Shown here piece after piece: positions 1-9,047 of a stretch of DNA of 64,000 nucleotides (positions within the stretch are counted from its first letter, which is position 1; every line of letters starts with the position of its first letter). The stretch is from Staphylococcus argensis. GTDB taxonomy: Bacteria; Bacillota; Bacilli; Staphylococcales; Staphylococcaceae. The notes under the pieces are model-generated. The model was not told the DNA's origin. It did not search any database and saw only the letters and a program-made list of their open reading frames with translations. The DNA lies in contig NZ_PPPX01000016.1 of NCBI RefSeq assembly GCF_002902305.1, positions 24,067-88,066 of the forward strand, in the 5' to 3' direction. The position numbers and the translations under genes are program-made.

Positions 1-59
1 ACATTTTTCATAATTACACTATTAATGTTAGTAGTGATTATTTAGATTTAGCTTTTTTC

Positions 60-149
60 TTGTAGTAGAACATAATTAGGAATAACATTATAAACAGACA
101 GTATTAAATAGTTTTACACACAATATTTTTACAGAAAGTAGGGAACACT
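60..149 (+). promoter_or_regulatory. Candidate promoter and leader of the urease operon
   Basis: Upstream of the first urease gene a weak -35-like TTGTAG (60-65) and a -10-like TAACAT (83-88) are separated by 17 bp. The region is very AT-rich, so such matches are expected by chance. A ribosome binding site, GTAGGGA, lies about 138-144, ahead of the GTG start of ureA. No operator or riboswitch is recognisable. Confidence 0.3.
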
Positions 150-452
150 GTGCATTTTACTCAACGTGAACAAGACAAACTCATGTTGGTGGTCGCTGCA
201 GATGTTGCTCGCAGACGTCAACAACGTGGGCTGAAACTGAACTATCCAGAAGCGATGGCTATCATCAGCTACGAACTGCTCGAAGGGGCTCGAGATGGCA
301 AGTCAGTGGCTGAATTGATGAGCTACGGTAAACAAATCTTAAATGAGGACGACGTGATGGAAGGTGTTGCAGATATGTTAACTGAGATGGAAGTCGAAGC
401 GACATTTCCTGACGGTACGAAACTCATCACTGTCCACCACCCTATCGTCTGA
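150..452 (+). CDS. ureA: Urease gamma subunit UreA
   Basis: Small structural subunit of the cytoplasmic nickel enzyme urease, which hydrolyses urea to ammonia and carbamate. The 100-residue length is the full gamma-subunit size, and the start ([12 protein letters not shown]) and the block around [20 protein letters not shown] are typical of the family. Translation starts at GTG with an AGGGA-type ribosome binding site just upstream. It is the first gene of an unbroken ureABCEFGD operon, with ureB beginning 12 bp after its stop. UreA packs with UreB and UreC into the (alpha beta gamma)3 trimer. Identity is secure from sequence and context. Confidence 0.97.
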   Translation: MHFTQREQDKLMLVVAADVARRRQQRGLKLNYPEAMAIISYELLEGARDGKSVAELMSYGKQILNEDDVMEGVADMLTEMEVEATFPDGTKLITVHHPIV

Positions 453-464
453 GGAGGTCGTATG

Positions 465-884
465 ATGAAACCTGGTGAAATTAAAGTTAAAAATACTGAA
501 ATTACGGTCAATCAAGAGCATCACGAAACGCGATTAACAGTGAAGAATACAGGAGATCGTCCAGTCCAAGTCGGTTCGCACTATCATTTCTATGAAGCGA
601 ATCCTGCTTTAGACTTTGAACGTGAGAAAGCGTATGGCAAACACCTCGACATTCCAGCAGGTGCAGCTGTTCGTTTCGAACCTGGCGATGAAAAGGACAT
701 TCAGCTCGTTGAATACGGCGGCAATCGTCGCATCTTCGGTTTCCATGGTGAGGTTAATGATGCCGTTGACGAATCACGTGTCGTGAAACCTGGTGAAGAT
801 GATACGAGCGAAGATTCTAAGATTATCGCCGCTGAAGACGAAGGTTCTGAGAATGCTAATAAAGAAAGTGGGTATGACCAATGA
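465..884 (+). CDS. ureB: Urease beta subunit UreB
   Basis: Structural beta subunit of urease. The N-terminal two thirds carry the conserved core ([46 protein letters not shown]). The last 35 or so residues form an acidic, low-complexity tail; tails of this kind vary between staphylococci. Two in-frame ATG codons lie at 462 and 465. The GAGGAGGT ribosome binding site (451-458) is better spaced for 465, which also matches the usual MKPGEI start. The stop overlaps the ureC start by 4 bp (ATGA), indicating translational coupling. Confidence 0.96.
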   Translation: MKPGEIKVKNTEITVNQEHHETRLTVKNTGDRPVQVGSHYHFYEANPALDFEREKAYGKHLDIPAGAAVRFEPGDEKDIQLVEYGGNRRIFGFHGEVNDAVDESRVVKPGEDDTSEDSKIIAAEDEGSENANKESGYDQ

Positions 885-2596
885 GTTTCAAAATGACGCA
901 ATCACAATATACGAGTCTCTACGGTCCAACGACGGGTGACTCTGTGCGTTTAGGTGACACAAACTTATTTGCGCACGTCGAAAAAGACTATGCGACTTAC
1001 GGCGACGAAGCGACATTCGGCGGCGGTAAATCGATCCGTGACGGTATGGCGATGAATCCGAATGTGACACGTGATGATAAAAATGTCGCAGATCTCGTCA
1101 TAACAAACGCCTTAATTCTTGATTACGACAAGATCGTTAAAGCAGATATCGGTGTTAAAAATGGCTACATTATGAAAATTGGTAAAGCGGGTAACCCCGA
1201 CATCATGGACAACGTAGATATTATCATCGGTTCTACGACAGACATTATCGCTGGTGAAGGTAAGATTGTAACAGCTAGCGGTATCGACACACACGTGCAT
1301 TTTATCAATCCAGAACAAGCCGAAGTGGCTCTTGAAAGTGGTATCACCACACATATCGGTGGCGGCACAGGTGCATCAGAAGGTGCGAAAGCGACAACCG
1401 TAACACCTGGTCCATGGCATATTCATCGCATGCTTCAAGCTGCAGAAGAACTTCCATTGAACGTGGGCTTCACTGGTAAAGGACAAGCGGCAAACCACAC
1501 TGCGCTTATCGAACAAATCCACGCTGGCGCAATCGGTCTGAAAGTACACGAAGACTGGGGTGCGACACCTTCTGCGCTCGATCACGCGCTCTCTGTAGCT
1601 GACGATTACGATGTACAAATCGCGCTACACGCAGATACGTTGAATGAAGCGGGCTTTATGGAAGATACGATGAAAGCAGTCAAAGGTCGTGTACTACACA
1701 TGTACCATACGGAAGGTGCAGGCGGCGGTCACGCACCTGACTTGATTAAATCTGCATCTTATTCACATGTTCTCCCATCATCTACGAACCCTACCCTACC
1801 TTACACACACAACACGATTGACGAACATCTCGACATGGTTATGATCACACACCATTTGAATGCCTCTATTCCAGAGGACGTAGCTTTCGCAGACTCTCGT
1901 ATCCGTAAAGAAACGATTGCTGCAGAAGACGTCTTACAAGATATGGGTATCTTCAGTATGATCAGCTCTGACTCTCAAGCGATGGGACGTGTCGGCGAAG
2001 TTATCACAAGAACTTGGCAAGTTGCTCATCGTATGAAAGAACAACGAGGCAGCCTTGAAGGTGACGGTGAATACAACGACAACAACCGTATCAAGCGTTA
2101 CATTGCGAAATATACGATTAACCCTGCCATCACACATGGCATTTCAGACTATGTCGGTTCAATCGAAGGCGGTAAACTTGCTGACCTCGTCATTTGGGAT
2201 CCTGCGTTCTTCGGTGTGAAACCTGAACTCATCGTCAAAGGCGGTTTAATCAACTCTGCAGTTAATGGCGATGCGAACGGTTCTATCCCTACTTCCGAAC
2301 CGATGAAATACCGTCGTATGTACGGTCAATATGGTTCTAACATTAACGGTACCTCAATGACTTTCGTATCAACTACTGCTTTCGAACACGATATCGCGCA
2401 AGTACTCGGCTTACGCAGTAAAGTACGCCCAGTACATGGTATTCGTAACTTAACGAAACAAGATATGAAGAACAATGGTGAGACACCGAAATTAGATGTC
2501 GATCCACAAACTTACGAAGTCTTTCTAGATGGCGAAAAGATTACGAGCGAACCTGCACAAACTCTGCCGCTCGCACAACGCTATTTCTTATTCTAA
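881..2596 (+). CDS. ureC: Urease alpha (catalytic) subunit UreC
   Basis: Catalytic subunit, 571 residues, full length. The dinickel ligands are visible: His138 and His140 in THVHF, Lys221 (the lysine that is carbamylated) in GLKVHEDWG, His250 in ALHADTLNE, His276 in [11 protein letters not shown] and Asp364 in SSDSQAMGR. The mobile flap reads MVMITHHLN, so the position of the well-known flap cysteine (Cys319 in the Klebsiella enzyme) is Thr323, while the catalytic flap histidine is kept (His324). I recall that other staphylococcal ureases also carry Thr here, so it is unlikely to be a defect. ureB overlaps the start and ureE follows. Confidence 0.98.
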   Translation: MSFKMTQSQYTSLYGPTTGDSVRLGDTNLFAHVEKDYATYGDEATFGGGKSIRDGMAMNPNVTRDDKNVADLVITNALILDYDKIVKADIGVKNGYIMKIGKAGNPDIMDNVDIIIGSTTDIIAGEGKIVTASGIDTHVHFINPEQAEVALESGITTHIGGGTGASEGAKATTVTPGPWHIHRMLQAAEELPLNVGFTGKGQAANHTALIEQIHAGAIGLKVHEDWGATPSALDHALSVADDYDVQIALHADTLNEAGFMEDTMKAVKGRVLHMYHTEGAGGGHAPDLIKSASYSHVLPSSTNPTLPYTHNTIDEHLDMVMITHHLNASIPEDVAFADSRIRKETIAAEDVLQDMGIFSMISSDSQAMGRVGEVITRTWQVAHRMKEQRGSLEGDGEYNDNNRIKRYIAKYTINPAITHGISDYVGSIEGGKLADLVIWDPAFFGVKPELIVKGGLINSAVNGDANGSIPTSEPMKYRRMYGQYGSNINGTSMTFVSTTAFEHDIAQVLGLRSKVRPVHGIRNLTKQDMKNNGETPKLDVDPQTYEVFLDGEKITSEPAQTLPLAQRYFLF

Positions 2597-2617
2597 TTGA
2601 AAGGAGCTCACACCAAG

Positions 2618-3070
2618 ATGATTGTTGAAGAAATTCAAGGAAACATCGCACACTTAAGTCCTGATGAGAAGAACATTCATACGGAAAAGGTCTACCTAGA
2701 GAACTCTGATTTAGTCAAACGTATTCAACGCGTAACGACGGATCACGGTAACGAAATCGGCATTCGTTTAAAAAATCCAATCGACTTACAATACGGAGAC
2801 ATCTTATACAAAGATGACGACAACATGATTATCGTCGACGTCAACTCTGAAGATTTACTCGTCATCAAGCCACGATCACTGAAAGAAATGGGTGACATCG
2901 CACACCAACTCGGTAACCGTCATATGCCAGCGCAATTCACAGAAACGGAAATGCTCGTACAATATGATTATCTCGTCGAAGATTTATTGAAAGACTTAGG
3001 CATTCCATACAGTCATGAAGCACGTAAAGTCAATCAAGCCTTCCGCCATATAGGACATTCTCATGATTGA
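2618..3070 (+). CDS. ureE: Urease accessory protein UreE (nickel metallochaperone)
   Basis: UreE delivers nickel to the UreABC-UreDFG assembly complex. The 150-residue product starts MIVEEIQGN and has the two-domain UreE pattern: an N-terminal peptide-binding half and a C-terminal metal-binding half with [11 protein letters not shown]. It ends in a short His-rich tail (RHIGHSHD) rather than the long poly-His tail of some Gram-negatives. The chosen ATG follows an AAAGGAGC ribosome binding site (2600-2607). An upstream in-frame TTG at 2597 lies before that site and is not a credible start. The end overlaps ureF by 8 bp. Confidence 0.95.
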   Translation: MIVEEIQGNIAHLSPDEKNIHTEKVYLENSDLVKRIQRVTTDHGNEIGIRLKNPIDLQYGDILYKDDDNMIIVDVNSEDLLVIKPRSLKEMGDIAHQLGNRHMPAQFTETEMLVQYDYLVEDLLKDLGIPYSHEARKVNQAFRHIGHSHD

Positions 3071-3752
3071 TCATCAAGCTTTACGGCTCTTTCAATTCTG
3101 TGATTCCCAATTTCCAACTGGTGCTTTCAGTCATTCATTGGGACTCGAAACGTACATTCAACGAGATGTCGTTCATGATGAAGCTACTTTCCATGAGTGG
3201 CTTCAACTCTTTCTCAATGAACAACTGACGTATTCCGACGGCTTAACGATGCGTCTCGTTTATGAAGCGCTCAACAACGAAGATACTGACAAGATTCTTC
3301 ACTTAGACCGTCTCATCTTCGTCCAAAGTTTACCGAAAGAGACACGTCAGGGTACGAAACAGATGGGCACACGCATGGTCAAATTAGCGATGGAACTTTA
3401 CGACAGTGACTGGATCGCTTGGTATCATCAACAAATGTTAGACAAGAAAGCGAAGTTGCATCCTGCGATTTGCTTTACGATGCTCGGCCACTATTTAGGC
3501 GTCGATCTCCCATCCATCATCGACTATTACCTTTATCAGAACGTGTCGAGTCTCACTCAGAACGCAGTGCGTGCGATACCGCTCGGACAGACGGCAGGTC
3601 AACGCATCGTTCATCGCATGTACCCGACGATTACTGCAGTGCGACAACATATTTTCGACATTGACGAATCAGAGCTTGGCATTACTGCTCCTGGCCTTGA
3701 ACTCAACCAGATGGAGCACGAGCATGTCAACGTCCGTATTTTTATCTCATAA
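3063..3752 (+). CDS. ureF: Urease accessory protein UreF
   Basis: UreF, 229 residues, is the all-helical GTPase-regulating chaperone that joins UreD and UreG during nickel insertion. Family signatures are [17 protein letters not shown] near the N-terminus, the [17 protein letters not shown] segment, and [16 protein letters not shown] toward the C-terminus. Its ATG lies inside the end of ureE (8-bp overlap), as is common for these genes, so the two are translationally coupled. The next gene, ureG, starts 33 bp downstream with its own strong ribosome binding site. Confidence 0.95.
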   Translation: MIDHQALRLFQFCDSQFPTGAFSHSLGLETYIQRDVVHDEATFHEWLQLFLNEQLTYSDGLTMRLVYEALNNEDTDKILHLDRLIFVQSLPKETRQGTKQMGTRMVKLAMELYDSDWIAWYHQQMLDKKAKLHPAICFTMLGHYLGVDLPSIIDYYLYQNVSSLTQNAVRAIPLGQTAGQRIVHRMYPTITAVRQHIFDIDESELGITAPGLELNQMEHEHVNVRIFIS

Positions 3753-3785
3753 GTCCAAACAGCTATTACAAAGGAGGAATTGACT

Positions 3786-4400
3786 GTGACAGATACAGTT
3801 AAAATTGGTATCGGTGGTCCTGTAGGTGCGGGTAAAACCCAACTCGTAGAAAAAATTGTAAAACGTCTTGCGAAAGATATGAGCATCGGTGTTATTACGA
3901 ATGATATTTACACTAAAGAAGACGAAAAGATTCTTGTCGATACAGGTGTGTTACCTGAAGACCGCATCATCGGTGTCGAAACAGGCGGCTGCCCGCATAC
4001 AGCGATTCGTGAAGATGCTTCGATGAACTTCGCTGCCATTGATGAGTTGAAAGAACGTAACGACGATATCGAACTGATCTTTATCGAATCAGGCGGTGAC
4101 AACCTTGCTGCGACGTTTAGTCCTGAACTGGTCGACTTCTCAATCTATATCATCGACGTTGCCCAAGGTGAGAAGATTCCACGTAAAGGTGGACAAGGTA
4201 TGATCAAGTCCGACTTCTTCGTCATCAACAAGACAGACTTAGCTCCACACGTCGGCGCTTCACTCGAACAAATGGAAGCCGATACACGCACATTCCGTGG
4301 CGAGCGCCCATTTGCTTTCACTAATCTCAAGACAGACGAAGGGCTCGACGATGTCATCAACTGGATCGAACGCGATGTCTTTCTCAAAGGATTAGAGTAA
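3786..4400 (+). CDS. ureG: Urease accessory GTPase UreG
   Basis: SIMIBI-class GTPase that drives nickel transfer into urease. Visible motifs: P-loop GGPVGAGKT (residues 10-18), the Cys-Pro-His nickel motif in [11 protein letters not shown] (C69, H71), ESGGDN in the middle, and NKTDLAP as the guanine-specificity motif. GTG at 3786 is preferred because AGGAGG (3772-3777) is 8 nt upstream and the product has the usual length (204 residues); TTG at 3780 is only 2 nt from that site. The stop overlaps the ureD ATG by one base. Confidence 0.96.
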   Translation: MTDTVKIGIGGPVGAGKTQLVEKIVKRLAKDMSIGVITNDIYTKEDEKILVDTGVLPEDRIIGVETGGCPHTAIREDASMNFAAIDELKERNDDIELIFIESGGDNLAATFSPELVDFSIYIIDVAQGEKIPRKGGQGMIKSDFFVINKTDLAPHVGASLEQMEADTRTFRGERPFAFTNLKTDEGLDDVINWIERDVFLKGLE

Positions 4401-5242
4401 TGACTGCGCAACAAACCAAGTGGACAGGAGAGCTAGATTTAACGGTCTTTCACAATGGCAGAAAGTCCGTCGCGCGTGACATCTTTTTTGAAAAAGCCCT
4501 AAAAGTCATGCGCCCTATTTACCTTAATGGGTCTACGATTCCGACTTTTTACATCGTTAATGTCGGTGGTGGTTACCTAGATGGCGATCGCTATCGCATG
4601 AATTTCGATGTTGAAGAGAACGCAGCAGTCACGTTAACATCTCAAGGTGCGACAAAGATTTATAAAACGCTAGAAGACCATGTCGAACAATACCAAACCT
4701 TTAATATCGGCGAGAATGCCTATCTAGAATACGTCGGTGATCCGATTATCGCTTACGAACATGCGAACTTCTTCCAACATAATCATTTTAACCTCAGCTC
4801 AACAGGCAGCATATTCTACACCGATATTCTGACGCCTGGCTACTCTAGTGAAGATTCCGATTTCAGCTACGAGCAACTGCACCTGATTAATGAGATTTAT
4901 GTGGATGACGAGCTCGTCGTCTTTGATAACTTACGCTTAAATCCTGCGAAAGACGCGGTAGGCGGTATTGGCTATATGGAAGACTACACACATCTCGGTT
5001 CCTGTTACTTTATCCATCCGAATGTAACGCAGAAGATGATCGACCGTCTGTACGAAGTGATGAAAGCCGCAGCACAAGATTTAGACTGTCGCTTCGCCAT
5101 TTCCCAACTTCCTACCCACGGCTTCAACATCCGTATTCTTGCCCGTAAAACACAAGTCATAGAACGCTTATTAGGACAAGTACAAGATCAAGTGGTCAAA
5201 GACATGTTCGATAGAGAAGCACCATTCTTACGCAAATATTAA
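4400..5242 (+). CDS. ureD: Urease accessory protein UreD
   Basis: UreD (UreH), 280 residues, is the scaffold that binds UreF and apo-urease during metallocentre assembly. The sequence shows the conserved [15 protein letters not shown] and [11 protein letters not shown] blocks and the central [16 protein letters not shown] region. It is the last gene of the operon, overlaps ureG by one base, and is followed 8 bp later by a 16-bp terminator hairpin. No nickel or urea transporter gene follows, so uptake genes must lie elsewhere. Confidence 0.95.
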   Translation: MTAQQTKWTGELDLTVFHNGRKSVARDIFFEKALKVMRPIYLNGSTIPTFYIVNVGGGYLDGDRYRMNFDVEENAAVTLTSQGATKIYKTLEDHVEQYQTFNIGENAYLEYVGDPIIAYEHANFFQHNHFNLSSTGSIFYTDILTPGYSSEDSDFSYEQLHLINEIYVDDELVVFDNLRLNPAKDAVGGIGYMEDYTHLGSCYFIHPNVTQKMIDRLYEVMKAAAQDLDCRFAISQLPTHGFNIRILARKTQVIERLLGQVQDQVVKDMFDREAPFLRKY

Positions 5243-5250
5243 TAGAAGAA

Positions 5251-5287
5251 ACAAGCTACGTTTTAGGAGCACTAAAACGTAGCTTGT
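5251..5287 (+). terminator. Terminator hairpin after the urease operon
   Basis: A perfect 16-bp stem (5251-5266 paired with 5272-5287) with a 5-nt GAGCA loop lies 8 bp after the ureD stop. The T-run is poor on both strands, but the stem strength and position fit a terminator. Confidence 0.75.
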
Positions 5288-5479
5288 TGTGCGTTGATAA
5301 GATTAATTGTAGATAATGAATATTATAATTTGGTTTTCAATATTTTAATCCTCCGAGGATACATTCATCTTAAACGTATCCCCCCTCTTAAACCAACACG
5401 TACCCAACGGAGAGTTTATGATGATTTGTATTGAGATTAATTAGATGATGATAGGAGAAACTCAAATCTTACGTCACCA

Positions 5480-5740
5480 CATTCTCTTCCTCGAAACGTT
5501 AATATTAAAACAAAAAACAAATAGAGAAGGTGTGTTAGTTGTAGTTATGTAATATTTAGAATTATAATAAATTATTAAAATACCTAGATATACCTGCAAG
5601 ACGAGTAAAAAAAGAGGTGGTGCGACTCCCGAGGTATCAAGGGCACAGTGAAAATCCAGTAATGATGCGCAACAAGCGTTATGAATTAGTTGAACATGAC
5701 CACCTGGGAAAGCGTCACCACCTCACAATACGCAGTATTG
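5480..5740 (+). repeat. Intergenic repeat element, long form, with structured core (copy 1)
   Basis: This copy has three parts. First is an upstream module at about 5480-5560. It also occurs, on the opposite strand, next to the copies at 41845 and 45857. Second is a body (5614-5724) bounded by the inverted ends GAGGTGGTG and CACCACCTC. It contains the core motifs GAAAATCCA and TTAGTTGA around an inner hairpin. Third is a terminal palindrome, CAATACGCAGTATTG (5726-5740), followed by CAAATTAGTA. It lies between convergent genes. The rest of the 5288-6113 gap holds copy 2 and otherwise only AT-rich sequence. Confidence 0.8.
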
Positions 5741-5872
5741 CAAATTAGTACAAAACACCCCATTCCTAGAAACTCCCTATTAAACTAAACACAAACAAAA
5801 GAGAGAGGTTGTGGTGATTGGGATGAAATTAATTAGAAGAAATCATCTCAGAATACATGCAATACAAGTTAA

Positions 5873-5971
5873 GGGGGATGGCGCGACTCCTGCAGGAATA
5901 GCATGCGTCTTGAGACTACAGGCTCAAGCCATGCCTGCGGAAAGCGTCGCCACCCCCAATACGCAGTATTG
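5873..5971 (+). repeat. Intergenic repeat element, variant body (copy 2)
   Basis: It has outer ends like those of copy 1 (a GCGCGACTCC-type start and a GGAAAGCGTCGCCACC end) and the same terminal palindrome CAATACGCAGTATTG (5957-5971) plus CAAATTAGCA. The middle differs: nested hairpins replace the GAAAATCCA/TTAGTTGA core. The family therefore looks modular, with exchangeable centres between shared ends. Confidence 0.75.
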
Positions 5972-6113
5972 CAAATTAGCACAATACACTACATTCCCTC
6001 AAATACAAATTAGAAGAAGATATTTTAATCATTTTACCCCACACATTCCCCCACACAAAAAGAGACAAGGCCGAAAGCACACACCTTCAACCTTGCCCCA
6101 AACAAACAACACA

Positions 6114-7208
6114 CTACTCAGCAGGCGCCTCAGACTCGCCCCGCTTCTTATTCATCTTCATCTTAATCGGCGCATAAATCAATACCAGAATCATCAGCAC
6201 ACCAAAGTAACCAATGATAGGATACAGAATCGCCATCAAATCAGTAAAGCCAACAAAGCTTACAATATATCCAATAATCAACGTCACCGTAAAGATCACC
6301 TTAAACTTCGGCGTACCCGCATCAGAGAAACGCGTCGCTAAAGAGTAGAACATACCCAGACACGTATTAAAGATCATCAAGTACACCACAATCGCCATGA
6401 TAAAGCCAAGAATAGGAGAAATCTCATTCACCAATCCAAGCATAGGCAACGGCAAGTGACCCACAACATCAATTTTAGAGAAAATAGCAAGGTGACTCAC
6501 AATAATCATTAAACCAAGCACAAAGCCACCAAGCAAACCACCGATAGCCGCAATCTTACTATTCTTCTCATTACCACCCATAACGAATGTCATCGATGCA
6601 CCGAGACCTACGTTCAGTGATACATAGTTAATACCAGACACAACCCAGTTATTGATCGCTGGTTTATGTCCTTGTGCTAAATGGTTGAGATGACCGAGAG
6701 AGCCATCCAACGTAAAGATACAGAAGACCGCGATAATAAGAATAAAGATAATAAGTAATGGTGTGACGTTACCAATGATTTTAACTACGGCGTCAATACG
6801 CAACATACCAGCTAAGAACGTGATAATCGCCATGAGCGTTGTACCAGCCCATGTCGGCCAACCAAATTGTTGCTCAAGGTTAGAACCGCCACCTGCTAAC
6901 ATAACGATACCGAAGCAGAGTAACGTCAAGATCAGAATCACGTCGATGAGCCATGACAACGTATTTCCGAACCAACCGGAACCCGTAATCTTATGTACGA
7001 CGTTGTTGTGACCTGTCGCTTTAAATTTCGAACCGAGCCACATCATCATCATACCCACGTACGCGAAGAGCACAGTGGAGATGAGCGCAGCGAAAGTCCC
7101 TACCATCCCAAAGCTAGTGAAATATTGTAGAATCTCTTGACCGGAAGCGAATCCTGCTCCGACGATCAATCCGATAAATGCACTACCTATCAATAGTATT
7201 CGTTTCAT
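6114..7208 (-). CDS. YkvI-family membrane protein (LeuT-fold-like)
   Basis: A 364-residue integral membrane protein with about ten hydrophobic segments. It starts MKRILLIGSAFIGLIVGAGF and has an early GAGFASGQEILQYF block, which with overall layout matches the YkvI/COG3949 family, thought to be distant relatives of LeuT-type secondary transporters. The C-terminus is short, basic then acidic (KMNKKRGESEAPAE). A second member of the same family is encoded at 52093-53169. The substrate is unknown. The gene is monocistronic, with a ribosome binding site of the AAGGGGAT type, and faces away from the thioesterase gene across a gap that contains a cre-like palindrome. Confidence 0.8.
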   Translation of the reverse strand: MKRILLIGSAFIGLIVGAGFASGQEILQYFTSFGMVGTFAALISTVLFAYVGMMMMWLGSKFKATGHNNVVHKITGSGWFGNTLSWLIDVILILTLLCFGIVMLAGGGSNLEQQFGWPTWAGTTLMAIITFLAGMLRIDAVVKIIGNVTPLLIIFILIIAVFCIFTLDGSLGHLNHLAQGHKPAINNWVVSGINYVSLNVGLGASMTFVMGGNEKNSKIAAIGGLLGGFVLGLMIIVSHLAIFSKIDVVGHLPLPMLGLVNEISPILGFIMAIVVYLMIFNTCLGMFYSLATRFSDAGTPKFKVIFTVTLIIGYIVSFVGFTDLMAILYPIIGYFGVLMILVLIYAPIKMKMNKKRGESEAPAE

Positions 7209-7402
7209 AAAAATCCCCTTCGTATGTAATCAAATTTCGTTAACGTGTGACGAGCACAGGCGTCTCATCGAGTTATTCGCTAACGACAATGCTTGTAGTC
7301 CCTTTAAGCATGTTTATGATAAAAGTTTATACCGTACACCTTACAACAGGTTTGTTAGTTCTAGCAATAAATAACCTTTGATTATAGATAAAATTATAAA
7401 AA

Positions 7403-7414
7403 GTAAGCGCTTAC
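7403..7414. promoter_or_regulatory. cre-like palindrome (candidate CcpA site)
   Basis: Perfect 12-bp palindrome GTAAGCGCTTAC. Extended on the reverse strand it differs at one position from the Bacillus/Staphylococcus catabolite-response consensus. It lies in the 350-bp divergent gap between the YkvI-family gene and the thioesterase gene (7209-7565), in which I see no other feature. Confidence 0.45.
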
Positions 7415-7565
7415 AAAACTATATTATCTGAATATAATCACGAATGCAATAGGAACATTTTAACTCTTATGCATATTATGGCTTAAAAACAGATACTTAG
7501 ACCTTGCAGTAATCAAACTGATAGAATGGAGAAGTTATTACATATTTTTTACCGGGGGAATGGGA

Positions 7566-8036
7566 ATGGATTTAGAATATATTTCACAAAACGTGGTCAA
7601 ACCTGAGTGGATAGACCATAACAATCACTTGCATGACGCAACGTATTATGCAATTTTTAGCGACTCTGTCGTTGAACTATTTGAAAATATGGGGTTCACG
7701 ATTGAATATCGCCAGAATAACGAATGTACAGTCTTCTCATTAGAATCTCACTTGTCCTTTTTACAAGAGCTACAAGTGAACGAACGCTTCTACATCGATC
7801 CATATATTTATGACTACGATCACAAGCGTATTCACCTCTTCTTGACGATGTACAACGAGAAAGATGAACGTGCAGCCACGTACGAAGTAATGATGATGGC
7901 GGTAAGCAACTATGAGCGTAAAAGTATGAACTTCCCACAAGAAGTAATCGAGAAATTCGAAAGCTATTATCAAGCGCAAGAAGAAAGAGATATGCCACCA
8001 CAATTCGGACATGTGATTGGCATTCCTAGAAAATAA
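7566..8036 (+). CDS. Hot-dog fold acyl-CoA thioesterase
   Basis: A protein of about 156 residues of the 4-hydroxybenzoyl-CoA thioesterase/YbgC group. The N-terminal motif WIDHNNHLHDATYY (Asp17, His21 and neighbours) matches the catalytic Asp and helix of these hot-dog enzymes, and the later segments fit the beta-sheet of the fold. These proteins hydrolyse short or unusual acyl-CoA esters; the substrate cannot be read from sequence. The GGGGG ribosome binding site (7554-7558) touches the first ATG (7560) but is well spaced for the ATG at 7566, which I prefer. A terminator follows directly. Confidence 0.75.
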   Translation: MDLEYISQNVVKPEWIDHNNHLHDATYYAIFSDSVVELFENMGFTIEYRQNNECTVFSLESHLSFLQELQVNERFYIDPYIYDYDHKRIHLFLTMYNEKDERAATYEVMMMAVSNYERKSMNFPQEVIEKFESYYQAQEERDMPPQFGHVIGIPRK

Positions 8037-8045
8037 TTAAAAAAG

Positions 8046-8101
8046 TGAGCGAACCTTCGTTACTATGGTTAAATGCATAGTTGAAGTTCGCTCATTTTTT
8101 G
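8046..8101 (+). terminator. Terminator after the thioesterase gene
   Basis: TGAGCGAAC..TTC (8046-8058) pairs with GAAGTTCGCTCA (8083-8094), followed by a run of six or more T. Rho-independent, directly downstream of the stop codon. Confidence 0.85.
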
Positions 8102-8157
8102 TATTCATAAACATTAATTGCTTCTTTAATATTTGTAGCTTAGATTTATTGCTCTAA

Positions 8158-8661
8158 TTATTCGTCGTATTCTTTTTGAATTTTGCTTTTCAATAAGTAA
8201 TAGCAGAAAATACCAGATAACACACCAAAAAATAGGTTACTGATAAATTGAAAAATACTTAATGAAATTTCTTCATTAATCAACATTGGTATAAAATATG
8301 TACTACTAATAGACATAACTATGACAAAGAGAATACTTACAAACGTGCAACGAATCTTATATCTTTTCTTGACTTTACGATATTCTTCTTCATTATGTAC
8401 ACGTTCATCGTCTAATCGATGTTTTCTCATCTTCACTAATGAATAAATACTCATAAACATAAATATAGCAAAAAGACTCAATGTTTCGACGCTAAAGCTA
8501 TGTTGTATGGCATCAATAAGTAAATTTATAAATAATAATATTGGAATGATAATATAAAGGTAAATAAACCCTTCTCCAAAACTCTCCGCGAGTTCTTGCT
8601 TTTCTCGTTCGTCCCGCTCAGTAGATGATGAAGTTAACCATTTCACTAGTTTCTCATTCAT
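8158..8661 (-). CDS. Membrane protein paired with XRE regulator
   Basis: Unrecognised 167-residue protein. It has a charged N-terminus (KQELAESFGEG region), two hydrophobic segments, a charged Lys/Arg/Glu-rich loop (KMRKHRLDDERVHNEEEYRKVKKR), then two more membrane segments and a charged end. Its start overlaps the end of the XRE gene by 8 bp, so the two are co-translated. XRE plus small membrane protein pairs are frequent in Firmicutes; some carry DUF3278-like or DUF3169-like domains, but I cannot assign one here. The base composition is more AT-rich than the neighbouring housekeeping genes, suggesting an accessory unit. Confidence 0.7.
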   Translation of the reverse strand: MNEKLVKWLTSSSTERDEREKQELAESFGEGFIYLYIIIPILLFINLLIDAIQHSFSVETLSLFAIFMFMSIYSLVKMRKHRLDDERVHNEEEYRKVKKRYKIRCTFVSILFVIVMSISSTYFIPMLINEEISLSIFQFISNLFFGVLSGIFCYYLLKSKIQKEYDE

Positions 8662-8854
8662 CGTCTTCGTCCTCCCAGAATAAAGTGTTTAAATCTGTAT
8701 TCAGTGCTTTCGCCAACTTGATACACAGTGATAACGAGGGATTATATTTATTGTTCTCGATCATATTAATGGTTTGGCGCGAAACCTCTACTCTTTTGGA
8801 CAATTCAAGTTGGGAAATGCCAAGCGCCTTACGATATTGATTTAATTTCGTCAT
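8654..8854 (-). CDS. XRE-family (Cro/CI) transcriptional regulator
   Basis: A 66-residue single-domain HTH_3 protein. The helix-turn-helix reads QLELSKRVEVSRQTINMIENNKYNPSLSL, typical of the SmtB-like YozG/YvaO class of small repressors, and the tail is acidic (WEDEDDE). It is the first gene of a two-gene unit with the overlapping membrane-protein gene. Two inverted repeats of the form TGTC-N10-GACA lie 19 and 47 bp upstream of its start, which suggests autorepression. The ligand or signal is unknown. Confidence 0.85.
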   Translation of the reverse strand: MTKLNQYRKALGISQLELSKRVEVSRQTINMIENNKYNPSLSLCIKLAKALNTDLNTLFWEDEDDE

Positions 8855-8872
8855 GACTCATCTCCCTCTCTA

Positions 8873-8918
8873 TGTCAAATATATATGACATTAGTAAAAG
8901 TGTCAAATATACCCGACA
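8873..8918 (-). promoter_or_regulatory. Tandem operators for the XRE regulator
   Basis: Two 18-bp sites, TGTCAAATATATATGACA (8873-8890) and TGTCAAATATACCCGACA (8901-8918), share the TGTC-N10-GACA pattern and start 28 bp apart. They sit in the promoter region of the XRE gene, as expected for an autoregulatory operator. Confidence 0.6.
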
Positions 8919-9047
8919 TTTTAAACGCTCGTTTTACTATCTCAAACTCACAATCAATCTGGGGCACTCTCTCGCAACCGCTTCAACCACCCTCATAGCA
9001 CAACATCTCAAATCATGATATCGTAACTATATTACGGAGGTAAGACT

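Noticed and set aside
5811..6341. Open frame of 176 codons on the plus strand
   Set aside because: It runs through repeat copy 2 and then antisense to the YkvI-family gene. Composition is His/Arg/Gln/Asn-rich with no domain, and it has no good ribosome binding site.
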